A stretch of 64,000 bases of DNA from Trichobilharzia szidati (taxonomy: Eukaryota > Platyhelminthes > Trematoda > Strigeidida > Schistosomatidae). Below are positions 41,550 to 52,900 of the stretch, piece by piece (position 1 is the first letter of the stretch; every line of letters starts with the position of its first letter). The position numbers and the translations under genes were made by a program. The stretch covers positions 86,255,256 through 86,319,255 of the forward strand of contig OX235271.1 in NCBI GenBank assembly GCA_944472155.2, in the 5' to 3' direction. The notes under the pieces are model-generated. The model was given only the letters and a program-made list of their open reading frames with translations. It was not told the origin of the DNA and made no database searches.

Positions 41550-41855
41550 TTAAATGAGATTTATTAATACACCAATACATAATGGAGAAGATTTTGTAGC
41601 TCAGGTGGATGATTTTGATGCAGTTGTATTCTCTGAGCTGGTTGATATAATTGCGAAGCTTTCGTCGTCCTTCTGGACAACATCCCCTTTCAGCGCAAGT
41701 TTTGGCATGAAACGAGCTCATTTTGAATTCTCCATGAATGTGTCTTCTGTCAACCATCTTCGTGGCTGGTGTTGGTGGTGGTGGTCGATTTCCATCTGTA
41801 TTAATCACTTTTTATTGACTTGGAATTTGAACTTTCTTGTCATGTGATTTACATT
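41550..41855 (+). repeat. PLE terminal repeat, internal copy
   Basis: A direct repeat of 38550-38790, placed just before the PLE body. It supports a partial-tandem PLE arrangement. Confidence 0.72.
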
Positions 41856-41939
41856 TTATCAGTTGGTGTATGTGTTATGTGTACTTTAACTGCTGATTCA
41901 CTGGTCTCCCCAATATTCCCATACCTTTTCATGAATAGA

Positions 41940-42960
41940 TTCAAAGATAACATGTTTTCAAGCACACTCACTGCTAATATATGGTGAAGATATGTAGATG
42001 ATACTTTTGTAGTGCTAAAACGCGATCTACACAGTTCATTCTTGGAGAAAAAATAAACAATCTATCTCACAGAATCCAGTTTATTTCAGAAGCGGAATCA
42101 GACGTCGGTGAACTACCATTTCTAGACTGCTTAGTTATGAGGAGGGAAAACGGACATTTTAATATATCTATATTCAGGAAGAAAACCCACTCAAATTAAT
42201 ATTTAGACTTCGGATCATCACACAACATCAGCGCAAAGGTATCAGTTATTTCAAGTCTTCTTAGACGAGCACGCTCTCTAATAACGGTTGAGAAAGAAAA
42301 AGAAGAAGAAATATCAAACATTACCGAAACTCTCAAGCAAAACAACTAACTACCCAAGGAACTTCATCAACAAAATCAACACTAACATTAAGTATGGTGG
42401 AAAACGCATTCCGAAAACATGGAATTCAACAGTCGTCATTCCATATAGAGCAGAGACGTCAAATGATATCAGAAGAGCAGTCAATAAACACGACATCAGG
42501 GTTTTCCCTAAAACATCAAACAAACTGCAAAGCAACCTTGTCTATATAAAAGACCAAATCCCTAAAGATTCTCTATCTTATTGTGTCTATAAAATAAAAT
42601 GCTTAGAATGTGATGCAACATACATCTGACAAACATCTCGAGAAATCAAAATCAGAAGAAATGAACAGCGTAGAGCATCTGTTCGATCACCGAGAAATCC
42701 AGTTGAACTAGAAAAGCTTGAAAAATCATCAGCCATAGATCTGTCTACACGCCATAGAATCAGGCCACAAAATTGATTTTGACAATATTGAAATAACCCA
42801 GAAAAACTTCAGAAATCATAAGGAACGTCTAATATCATCAGAAGCACTTCATATCAAGTGGAATCCAAATTGTCTGAATAGGAATGATGGACTAAAACAG
42901 AATTTGTCCTGGTTGCAACACCCCATACCTATGAAGTGACAGAATCAACACGAATGTGAT
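41940..42960 (+). pseudogene. Penelope-like element body (RT and GIY-YIG)
   Basis: The best preserved PLE catalytic motif in the window: RYVDDTFVVLKR near 41990. It is followed by ISEAESDVGELPFLDCLVMR, KKTHSN-stop-YLDFGSSHN, LKQNNYPRNFINKI and the linker STVVIPYRAETSNDIRRAVN (42430). The endonuclease start is CVYKIKCLECDATYI-stop-QTSREIKIRR (42580-42660), where TGA stands for the Gly of the YIG motif. The C-terminal end follows to about 42940 in shifted frames. The N-terminal part of RT is missing. Confidence 0.9.
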
Positions 42961-43104
42961 AACCAATTTCATTATGTAAACACTCGCTGCTTTTGTATAA
43001 TTTTACACACTTATCAAATCCAGCAATCTACACGTGGTTTTGTTATCTTTACCGATTGGTCAATTTGACAACGAAAAATGACCCCATACTGAGGAACGAT
43101 GATT

Positions 43105-43258
43105 AAGTTGTTATATATATAAGCTGAGATTTTGTAAATTCTGGTATAATAATACTTTGATAAAGCTGTTAGCATTAAATAGCGAAACATCAGAAAAAAA
43201 CAATATCGTTTTGTTTTTCATTCATTGGGAAATACAAGAAAACCTTTATTATAATGAA
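43105..43258 (+). repeat. PLE terminus, right
   Basis: The inverted partner of 38405-38545. It contains TTAGCATTAAATAGCGAAAC and ends near CAAGAAAACCTTTATTATAA. The same terminal motif flanks the SINE insertion at 9660-9975, so the two PLEs are related. Confidence 0.82.
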
Positions 43259-43319
43259 TATCATATACCCAATGCCCAAATTTTTTCAAACTGTTAAAAG
43301 TGAACTTGGTTTGGACACA

Positions 43320-43765
43320 TATGACATTCCTAGTTCTGGTGAACTGGATTATGCCGAACGCCGTACGTGGCGAGTGAGAAGGCGGGAGTATGTTGGGCCT
43401 ATATGAAGATTCTCGAGTATTTGGATGTCACACGTGGATTATTTATGTCTAATGTCACACAGACTCGAAGACTTGCAGGTGGAAAGCGACAAACTGGCTG
43501 AAGAAGCAGGTAGAAAAGATAGAACTTCAAGTGAACATAGAGAAGACGGAGGTGATGAAGATCCCTAATTGACAAAATCAAGCAACAGTTACAGCTAATA
43601 TGGAGAAATGTGAACGAAGCAGTCGCTTACAATTACCCAATTTATCATCATCTCATTTAATGTGAGCATACATGAGGATGCCAGTGAGAGCCAGTGTGGA
43701 AAAGGCAAGAGAGGTGTTCATCACTGGGTAATCAGTGAAGAAATCTCCTGCACTCAGCATGTGGG
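43320..43765 (+). pseudogene. RTE-like RT fragment
   Basis: Plus-strand remnant covering the region after motif B to the KTEVMKI block: the LFMSNVTQTRRLAGGK-type area near 43446, then EEAGRKDRTSSEHREDGGDEDP, readable in the shifted frame. Stops throughout. Confidence 0.75.
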
Positions 43766-43869
43766 AGAAAATCAGGAGCTGAGTGTCCTGAGTTCATCGG
43801 ATGTTCTGTTACCAAGCTAGTATACACGCCAATTTTCTTCTTTTGTTAGTCAGCATGGATAGTGTTCTC

Positions 43870-44935
43870 CAGCACGTTTTTCAAGATGATGTACCATATG
43901 GGCAATATACTCAGCTCGACAGGAGCAAGTGACCAGTTATATGCATGTTGATGCTGCCTAGTGCAAGGAACTTTTACTCGTACGCTGACAGCAAGGTATG
44001 TTTTAACTGGGAGATCTTGAGAGCCATTTACGGAGAATTTCTACTTCAGTATCAACTTCAATTTCTAGATTCAGAAGTAGGATAATTTCTCTGGATTGGG
44101 TAGGGGATAACCTGAACGCGTCTAGCAGCTCTCTCATGATTCAGATTCTTGTCTATGAATGTGAGTGGGGAACCATTTCCCATGAAGATTCATTGGATAT
44201 TTTGCAGCTCTTCGTCAATAGACACCTCGGTGCATCTTTTGCGGGCAAATGAAGATATCAGAGGGATAGGAATTTGAAAATTAATAAACTGTCCAGTCAA
44301 TGCAGGCTTTTTGTAGATAGATCTCCTGAACGAGTTATCAGATTTTGTTTGAGGTCGAGAATCAAGGAAATGGAACATTGATTCAGATTCTATTTCTAAA
44401 GTGATGTTGATGTCTGAGTGGGTGTTACCGAAAATTTAGAACAGGTTTCACAGATCCAAGTTCTTATTACAAATAATGAAAGTATCACTGGCATATCTCT
44501 GATAGAGATGAAGCACATTGATTTTTGAGGATAAGAAATTGTTTTATAGGCCAAGAAAGGTTCTAGAGGAGAACCCATTCCTACACCATCTATTCGACTG
44601 TAGATCTGGCTATTGAATCTGAAATAAATGTTGAAAGTACATCAGAGTAACAGCGACTGTAGATAATGAATCGGTGTAATGATATCAGTACTACAGGATT
44701 GAATGAAGTCACACAGAAAAACATACAGCTTCTGTCAGTAGGAAATTGGTGAAGATGGAAACAACACCTCAAGAGACCATTCTTCTTAATCTTCCAGATT
44801 GTCATTCTCACTTGTATCGGAAAATCACCTTCCTTCACTAGATCAAGGATATCTACCAGCCACTTCACGACTGAGTAATATGGAGGATCTATTTTCTCTA
44901 GTATCACGTAGAGTGAACTCAAATGTAATTCAGGT
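43870..44935 (-). pseudogene. Penelope-like RT fragment, divergent family
   Basis: Minus-strand pieces: WLVDILDLVKEGDF and FYSRCYSDVLSTFI-like text, then GVGMGSPLEPFLA (PLE RT motif B) near 44590-44570, ISIRDMPVILSLFVI in the place of motif C (the YxDD residues read RDMP, so inactive), and KKPALTGQFINFQIPIP downstream (44300), which is the PLE thumb region. The family differs from the three other PLE types here and is closest in style to the fragment at 2738-3720. Confidence 0.72.
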
Positions 44936-45014
44936 CATGGAATAATATCAATTAGAGTCATCATAGAGGTTTTTTGTGATAATTATAGCCTGAAAGACAT
45001 ATACGGATGCAATC

Positions 45015-45323
45015 AATGATATACATGTATACAAACTATCCTTATGATAAAGTTGTACGGTCTGTTGCATGTATTTGTAGCAATGTTGGGTGAAATGAAT
45101 GAAGGGCGTTTAAGGTCAAACGAACCGATAATAAGACTAGAAAGGAGAATAAAACTGATATGCTAATAAGAAAATAGAGAAGTTTAAGTATTTGTACTTT
45201 TTCTATTTTCGGTTGTCTTAGTTTCAGCCTATAAAGGACTAATGATTTTGAGTACACACGTGTGTATTTGTTACACTTATGAAAAATTTAAATATCCTGT
45301 AATATTTCCTTTTCTATCAAACA
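45015..45323 (+). repeat. dispersed repeat R1
   Basis: A full copy of R1, ending at TTTCTATCAAAC immediately before the integrase remnant. Confidence 0.62.
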
Positions 45324-45329
45324 CGCGTT

Positions 45330-45965
45330 GGAGCCCCACATTCATTACATTGCAACCAGGGCACGGTCTCCGAGAATCAACTTATCGTTCACTTCTTCAA
45401 CGCATTTGGTATTCAGAAGACTCATACAACTGCCTAATATTCAGAGAGAATTGACTGGTGGAACACAATAATCGATCACTTAGAACTATATTGAGAGAGA
45501 GCTGTTCTCCGTCGATTGTCAACATATACTTGGGATGACGCAATACCCCAGTTCCTGCTCGCCTACCGATCTTCCATTCATATAAACACAGGTTTTTCTC
45601 TCGCTTTACTTTTCTTGATCATGAATTACGTCCCCCAGCTGAGATTCAAGTATGACTGCTAGCTACTCTTTGAACAGACACAGCATATTTGTCACGTTCG
45701 AGAACTGCTCAACCATCAGGCGATAACTTATCATCTGTCATACACTCAACAGCAGTTTTCTAGCCACCATCAGAATAATGTGTCTGGTCGTCTTGTTCAC
45801 AGTACATTCTCTTCTCTTGGCGACTATGTTTAGCTCTACTGTGTATCTGGAAGAGTCTTGAAATTCTACTCTCCATGACAAGTACCATTTGAAATAATGT
45901 AGGCGTGTCCTCCAACCACCTGTTTCCTGGAAAACCTTCATCAATCAAGTGTCGATATCATTACT
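45330..45965 (+). pseudogene. Ty3/gypsy-like integrase remnant
   Basis: A plus-strand integrase C-terminal region in broken frames: HFFNAFGIQKTHTTA (usually followed by YHPQ; here a stop), NRSLRTILRES-like text near 45475, WDDAIPQFLLAYRSSIHINT (45530-45590) followed by GFSLALLF, a standard block of gypsy-type integrases. The remainder is unreadable. No RT, protease or second clear LTR is seen nearby. Confidence 0.78.
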
Positions 45966-46440
45966 GCCCACTGTAATCAACTGAAAGCTCATCGTACATC
46001 CTCCTGCGGAAATCTCCCCATCTTCGAAAAAGCATCATTTACCGCTTTCCAATATGAAGTTGTAGACCTTGGAACTGAGGACAGTGCCTTCACAGGAGAG
46101 GAAGCAACGTAACCAAACCAAACCAAACCAAAGCAAAACAGTAACTGATGTTTTTGTTTCTTTCCTTTCAGGAAGAAGCTGTGGAGTTAGTAAACTAACA
46201 CGAGAGGTACAACAGTTACGACGGCTTAACGTTAACGAAGATAACAAAGACTGTTAGATTGTAAGACTCCATGCATCCTTGCACTTTAAACTTCTTTTTG
46301 TACTGAATACAGATTCGCTGCTCAGCTCGTCTTCCCTTTCCATTATTTGTATGACTGTCTGCCTCACTAATCCATTAGAAAGAGATTTTCAAATCTCAGT
46401 GTAGATCTCATCACGAAATAACACATCGTGTAGAGGATGA
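45966..46440. other. no gene seen
   Basis: Likely decayed continuation of the LTR-type element. It includes the short simple repeat AACCAAACCAAACC at 46112-46131. Confidence 0.4.
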
Positions 46441-46570
46441 TTGAAAACTAGGGAGCACTGAACGGCTGTTGAATCATAACTTGGAACTGTCCATCAGTTT
46501 CATTCACTAGCCTCACCAGGAATTGAATCCAGGACCTTCAGGTTACGAGTCTAAGCTGGTTGATTATTTA
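46440..46570 (-). repeat. SINE family A copy, degenerate
   Basis: Minus-strand remnant with tail-ribozyme-head order (GAAAACTAGGGAGCACTGAAC, then GAATTGAATCCAGGACCTTC). Confidence 0.6.
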
Positions 46571-46844
46571 GACATGGATGATGAGGGGTTGGTGGGAAAT
46601 TCAATTATCCATGAATTCTGACTTTGTCTTTTGTGTCTGAGATATTTGTTGCAAAGAGGATAGCAGGCGAATTATTGGAAAGGGATATACTCAAATCTGC
46701 TGAGGTGCATCGAAATGCAAAGGGATAAATTAGTTGAACATTCACTTCGTTGAAGGCATTATTTCAAATACCTAGTTTAGTTGGCGATTACTTTTCATTC
46801 ATCGATTCATTATTCTTATTTTTATTTAGCTTATGAGTTGATTC

Positions 46845-46915
46845 GAAGTTAAGGACTACTGAGGAGTCCTGTGCTGGGAAGAGACAGCTGTGCAGTACTC
46901 CCTGGTTTTCCCTCG
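46845..46915 (+). repeat. SINE family A ribozyme fragment
   Basis: A short piece: CTACTGAGGAGTCC, then AGACAGCTGTGCAGTACTCC. Stem II and the catalytic core are damaged. Confidence 0.55.
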
Positions 46916-47290
46916 CCCGGAAGTGATGTTGTTACATGATGATATGTACATCGAAATCATTTTTTTAATTATTTGAATCGGTTGTTTATTAAATTTGAAG
47001 TCTGGGATGAAATCCCATTGAAATTTTCTCCGGATACCAACATTTCTCAGACCATATGACAGTATAAATTGCGTCAAGATTGTAAAGATGAGATATTGCT
47101 CATGTCGAAAAACGACTTCATGTAAAACTTAATTTCCAGAGTGACTTAACATGTAATGAAGGATCTTACCAGGAGAATTCCAAAGTCTTTGAAAAGAGCA
47201 GTCACTGCGAGAATACTAAGAATAGTGTTCTCCAGACGCCTGGTGGTCTACAGAAGCCTGAAAGACATCATATCGCATCTGATGACTTCT
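46916..47290. other. no gene seen
   Basis: No supported feature between a SINE fragment and a partial R1 repeat. Confidence 0.4.
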
Positions 47291-47430
47291 GTGTGCATAT
47301 ATATATAAACTATCTCTCTGATAATGTTTTAAGATTTATTGTATGTATGTTTAGACATGTTGAGTGAAATGAATGATGGGCGTTTAAGGTCAAATGAATC
47401 GATAAGAAAAATAGGAGATTAATACTGATA
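47290..47430 (+). repeat. dispersed repeat R1, partial
   Basis: First part of R1 (ACATGTTGAGTGAAATGAAT, GGTCAAATGAATCGATAAGA). Confidence 0.58.
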
Positions 47431-47519
47431 TGCTCATTGCTTTGTGTTGCTAGTGTTATTTAGGTCTTTAAGCTTTAACTTCTAAAGATTCAGTAGTGAT
47501 GGGATGAGACTCCTATCAT

Positions 47520-48320
47520 AATGTTATTATTATTCCCTTGTGTTACATTTTGAACATAATTCTTCAACAACACATCTCCACTTTCTTCTATTTTCTGGCA
47601 TTCTCTTAGCCGGGGTCCTCGTTTGCCCATAACCTCTCATCTCCTGCTTGCCACATGGTCTCCTCCATGTCATCCTTGCACTGAAATCCCAATCGTCGTT
47701 TGCCATTCTCATTTCACTCGGGTGATGGCTTGCATTGAGCGCGATTTCATTCGACGGTCTCCTCAACATCTGCTCGATCGATCACCATTTTCTCCTACAT
47801 TTTTCGTTGAGCAGTCGATTCTTGGTTGACTAGTCACCAGCCAGGTAGAGTTTCTTATTGCTAATTCCTTCTAGTCGGCTGGCCACTTGACCTTCAGTAT
47901 GGAGCCAGCGAAAGTGAGAAAAGTCTTCAGTAACTTGTTAGAAATGCTTTTCTTGACACTCTTGTAGTTGGAACGACGCTTCCTAGCTGGATAAGTGAAG
48001 GAGGTAACTGCTGTCAATATCTCTCTTGTTGATGATGACTAGTGTTGGTTGTCGTTGTTGTTGCGGTTCGTTGGTTATCTTCATCACCTCCGTCTTCTTT
48101 GTATTCACCTGCAGTCCTGTCTTCTCTGCCTGCCAGCCTCTCTTGCTGGTTTGTTGGTTTTCGCCTGCAAGTCTTCGAGTTTGTGTGACATTAGACATAT
48201 ATCATCCATATGGTAAATCAAGATCTTCTAGAGTCTTCTTATTGGTCGTCCAACATATTCCTGTTTTCTTATTCTCCACAGTCTGACGCCTAATCCAGTC
48301 CACCACAATTAGCCTCATGG
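47520..48320 (-). pseudogene. RTE-like element 3' fragment
   Basis: A minus-strand copy with an ATT-type 3' tail at 47524. Its C-terminal end is EELCSKCNTRE, and upstream it shows KTGLQVNTKKTEVMKITNE (near 48100) and DLEDLDLPY region text, reaching the RT region near 48300. An internal deletion and several stops are present. Confidence 0.82.
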
Positions 48321-48794
48321 AAGTAGAATATAGAAAGTTTAGGAATGTGTCTGTTGAGAATCAAGTCCATATCACTTGTATGGCTGGCCCGTATTCTACC
48401 GCTGAACTACTGAGATACTGTTAAGATATTTGAGCTATACAAAATGAAATTTAAATACGAGCATTATGTACTTGTAACGTGAAATAATTGTGTGCTTATC
48501 TTTGTATGCGACTCAGTAATGTACTCCATTTCATCAGTTCAAGCATAGCCATTTGAGTAATGTTAACAGCAATTAGTTCTTCAGATCTCCTTTTGCTCAC
48601 TAAGATATTTAAAATCTTCTGAATATTGTTGTAATTTCTGTATATTCAGTAGAATATCACAGAAAACCTAGGCAGTAACTAGTGTCAGTCGTCTAATCAA
48701 CCTTCGTTTGCTACAGACTAGATTGTATCAATCAAGTTTACAGTGTTCTCACCAAACCTGGTGGCTTGCCATCACGGTGTACTTTGAAATGTTA
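48321..48794. other. no gene seen
   Basis: No supported feature. Confidence 0.4.
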
Positions 48795-49090
48795 ATGTTA
48801 GATGGTTGGAAGCGATCATCAGGAATCCCTACCTGACCTGGGTCTCGTGCTTGTTGGCACTCGTCAGAAAGACGTGTCTACAACCTTGAAGGGACTGACT
48901 CATGTACCTTCTGAGGATCAATCTCAGGTCAACTAATGCAGCAGTGAGAGTTGTTACAACTGAACTGTTCGGGCTGGCGATTTGCCTCCTGTGGATTGTA
49001 TTGAATGCTCTGTTTGGACGCTGACGAATCCAAATAAGCATGGAACCTAGATACAAGGCATCCTGCCGACTACTTCCAACCATTCCACAT
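48795..49090 (-). repeat. SINE family B inverted pair
   Basis: A minus copy (48800-49005) is followed by a plus-strand tail (49010-49085). In the minus copy the ribozyme reads CTGACGA (position 7 C, allowed), stem II GTGC/GCAC with loop CAACAA, but GAGA for GAAA. The plus tail has CTGACGAATCCAAATAAGCA and the tail TACTTCCAACC. Confidence 0.78.
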
Positions 49091-49594
49091 CAGTTTGCAG
49101 TGATATGTTGTCTACTGGATGATATATTGAGCAGATTACCTATAAGCATATCGATGAATATTAGACTTAGTTTAAGTAGGTAGGAGCTATACTACGCCAC
49201 AGTTCCAGTAAACGTGAGAGCACATAGATGAGAAGCCCAAAGTGTGAACAAAACATCTATCCATAAGTCATTGGTATTTTTTTTGCTCATCGGTGGTTAG
49301 TGATAGAATGCTTGCCAGCTACTCGTGCAGAGCAATTTCAATTCCGACCCAACGCACTCCTAAACCTCTTCTAGATTACTATCGGGTAGTAAGAAAGCTG
49401 AGAAAAGAAAGAAGGTTGCATGTGAGGCTAGCAGTCCCGTAAAAACAACATCACTGCTACTTAAACTTTCACGCCTAATGCTAGAAGTCCCGTGTTCCAT
49501 TCGAAATGCAAGAGATTGGGAGAAAAGCAATGCACACCAAGCACTTTATTTATCTCCAGTAGTAAAGTGAATGAGATCTGGTGCACACATTTAA
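49091..49594. other. 3' flank of p40-like gene 2
   Basis: No gene is seen. Near 49440-49520 a weak match to an RTE 3' end (CCCGTGTTCCATTCGAAATGC) is possible. Confidence 0.4.
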
Positions 49595-49600
49595 TTTATT
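49595..49600 (-). promoter_or_regulatory. candidate poly(A) signal of gene 2
   Basis: AATAAA on the minus strand, about 78 bp beyond the stop codon of gene 2. Another AATAAA lies about 50 bp further. Confidence 0.45.
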
Positions 49601-49677
49601 TGAAATAAGTTACACAGAGGTACAACATTGAAGCATAAGTCTTTGTCAATTCTAATAATCTAACATGAATTGATTAG

Positions 49678-49979
49678 TTAATTAGAATTAGAATTCAATA
49701 ATGGCGCTTCCAAAACCAGTGTATCATTAATCATTTGAGCGATAACAGATAAAGGATCCAATGTTTCAGGTATTTTATAAGAATGACTAAATTCAGAGAA
49801 AGAATTCAAATTCCCTGATTGAACATTTTCCTCACTATGATGTCGACCAGAAATAATTACACGGTTAGAATCAATCCCAATAGATAAATCTTTTGGTTTA
49901 TAGATTGGATCTATTGGCATTTCTATATGTAATCTCTTTTTCTTATCTTCATCCTCTACAAATGAGCAACCATGAACAC
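49678..49979 (-). CDS. p40: p40-like gene 2, exon 5
   Basis: Alpha-crystallin domain 2 and C-terminus: KKRLHIEMPIDPIYKPKDL, DSNRVIISGRHH, SEFSHSYKIPETLDPLSV, ending LLNSNSN and TAA. The acceptor is TTTCTAG at 49981-49980. The C-terminus replaces the HNAITH of gene 1. Confidence 0.95.
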
Positions 49980-52900
49980 CTAGAAAGAGAAAAATAAGTT
50001 ATTTAATGAATAAGAATAGTTGAGAAGTTAGATTAAGTGTCATTATAGTCTCACCTTTAACAACTAGTGCATTGTCCTGACTTGTATTCGGTTGAATAGC
50101 AATCTGACCATTATTATTGAATGTAATTGCTTGATTCTCTGGCACACTGACTGGTGCTTCTAACATCAGTACACCATCCTGAAATATATGCAAGCGTATT
50201 TTTGAAGTATAAGTGGGAATAGCGTTCACAAATATAAAATTTAGATTTTGTCAGTTAGAAGATCGTACCCCAAATATTCATCAACCTTATTCAGCAGCTG
50301 TACGACAACGGCACATGTCAAGTGATCCACAACGGAAAACTTAGCGAGGTGTTTGGAGTAGACAGGGGAGTCAGACAAGGGTGCTTATTATCACCAATGA
50401 TATTCCTAATTGTGGTGGACTGGATTATGCGTCAGACAGTGGGAAACGAGAAGACAGGGATATCCTGGACCGACGTGAAGAACCTACAAGACCTGGATTT
50501 CGCAGATGATTTATGTTTGATGTCACACAAAATCGAAGACTTACAAGCGAAAACTGACAAACTGGTCGAAGAAGCAGCCAGTGAAGACAGGACTGCAGGT
50601 GAACATAGACAAGACGGAGGTTATGAAAATAACCAACCAACAACAACAACAGCAGCAACATCCAACGCCAATCACCATAAACGGGAGGGATTTCAAAGAT
50701 GTTACTTCATTCACTTATCTAGGGAACATTGTCTCAACCACAGGAGGAACGGACGAGGATGTCAAATCGAGAATCGGGAAGGCGAGAAACACACTCATCA
50801 ACCTGCAACCAATCTGAAAATCTTCGTCACTCCTCAACATCAACAACAAAATTCGGATTTTCAATACAAACGTCAAGTTAGTCAGTTCTTCTATACGGAT
50901 GGATCAGAAACTTGGCCAGTGTGTCACAAAGAATATTTCCAACAGCCTGTTGCAGACCTTTATCAACAACTGTCTTCGCTGGCTCTATACTCAAAATCAG
51001 ATGGCCGGAAAGAATCATCAACAAGAAACTATGAGAACAAACAAAACAAGAACCAATCGCTCAACAAATATGCTGGAGAAAGTGGAGATGGATTGGACAC
51101 TCGCTGAGTAGGCCGTTGGGTGACATCGCACGTCAGGCCCTCGAGTGGAACCCGAGAGGGAATCGGCGAGTGGGACATCCAACGGTGACATGGAGGATAT
51201 CGTGTGAAGAGGATTTTAAACAATATGGACTAACATGGATGGAGGTGAAAAGTACAGCAGAAGACAGAAGCAAGTGGAGGCGTGTAGTTGAAGCCCTATG
51301 TTCCACTAGGAACCCAAGGGAACAATAATAATAATAGTTAGAAGAGAATCAATGAAAACCAGGGAATGCTGGATGGTCGCTGCGTTCTAATTTGGGGCTT
51401 TTCAACAGTGCGCAACTAAGACCCCACCAGGGATCAAGACCTTGAACATTCAGTTTGAAAGGACAGCTTGTCGACTTGAATTCAGCCACTTGAATCTAAC
51501 TTCTCTCTCTCATTCCTTGAGATAAATCTACGACCAACTAATGCTATCGATGATGAACCATTTCACATGGTGAACTCCACTGACCAGAGTTTCAGTCTCT
51601 GAGTGAGGGTGTGCGCATTTGCACTGTCCCAAACTAGGATGAAAAAGTTATCCAGTACATTCTGATCTTCAGTGATTCTCTGACTGATGTGTTGGTTCGT
51701 CACAAAATCTACATTGGAATTAATTCACATCCCTATAAAACCCACAATTTAAAACAATAGTCATATTAAATTATACAATTCGTCAGCGGTTCAGGTACTT
51801 GGTCCGAGGCTGCATTCCACAACCGATGTACTCATACGCCTTAACTAGCCGACAGCGATACCACAAAAGAGGGAAGGTTGGATGGGATGTTAGAATCCCA
51901 CCCGCTTAAAACCAGTTCAACAGCTAATTCAAAACTTCGAAACTCAAACCTTGAAGTCCTACGTTCCATTCGGAACTCAAAAGGAATGAAAATATAAAAA
52001 AAAATTAACTTACACTAGTGAGACTTGATTTCAATTCGTTAGGATTAATAGTTCTAGGTAGTCCAACGATACGACAGAATTCACGTGAAGTACATGAATT
52101 ATTAGTTTTAATCTCTTTCTTTGCTTGTACCTTAATATAATTATCATCTAATGACAATTTGATATCTTCTGGCTGAAATCCATTCACATCAAAACGAACC
52201 TTGAAACGTAACTGAAAAATAAAACAAACTAAGGAAATAACATCGTATACAAATACATACTACTGATTGATTAAGATGAGTAATTGTATACCACACATAT
52301 TAACCAGTAGTTCTTTCTAGCTACATGGAAGTGATCTAAGCACCGGGTGGCCATTTCGCTCGTCTCCGACTAAACTCATCAGAGGTGTGGCCAGTTTGGC
52401 TCAGTTCAGAGAGCCGATTGAGATCAAATCACCTAATTTCCGGCTGGCTTCTTAGGTAAACTAGTAGTACCTTGAATCTAATTCACAATTTAAAATTTAC
52501 GCAGTTCGAGGAAGTGGCATCTTACCACAGTTTCTTTTATTGAATTTTAGATTTTCCCGTCGATTGATTGTACCGAAGTGCTCGGTCTCAGGTTGACATG
52601 TCGGCTTCTTGTGCAGATGCTTCAACGATGTCTGGGCATGCAATTAGAATTGAATTGGCTTATGGTGACTAGCAGTGTGGGAACATCATCACTCACTGGT
52701 GAATGCAATTATACTCAGATGACGAGTCCCAAACAGGACGAAATGCGCATCCTAGATTCCACTGCTAGTCACCATTATTATTATTGCTCCATTGGGTTCC
52801 TAGTGGAACATAGGGCTTCAACTGCACGCCTCCACTTGCTTCTGTCTTCTGCTGTACTTTTCACTTGCATCCATGTTAATCCATACTGTTTCAGTTCCTC

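Noticed and set aside
41690..41860. Possible tri-nucleotide GGT expansion near 41770
   Set aside because: Only a few units; part of the PLE terminal repeat.
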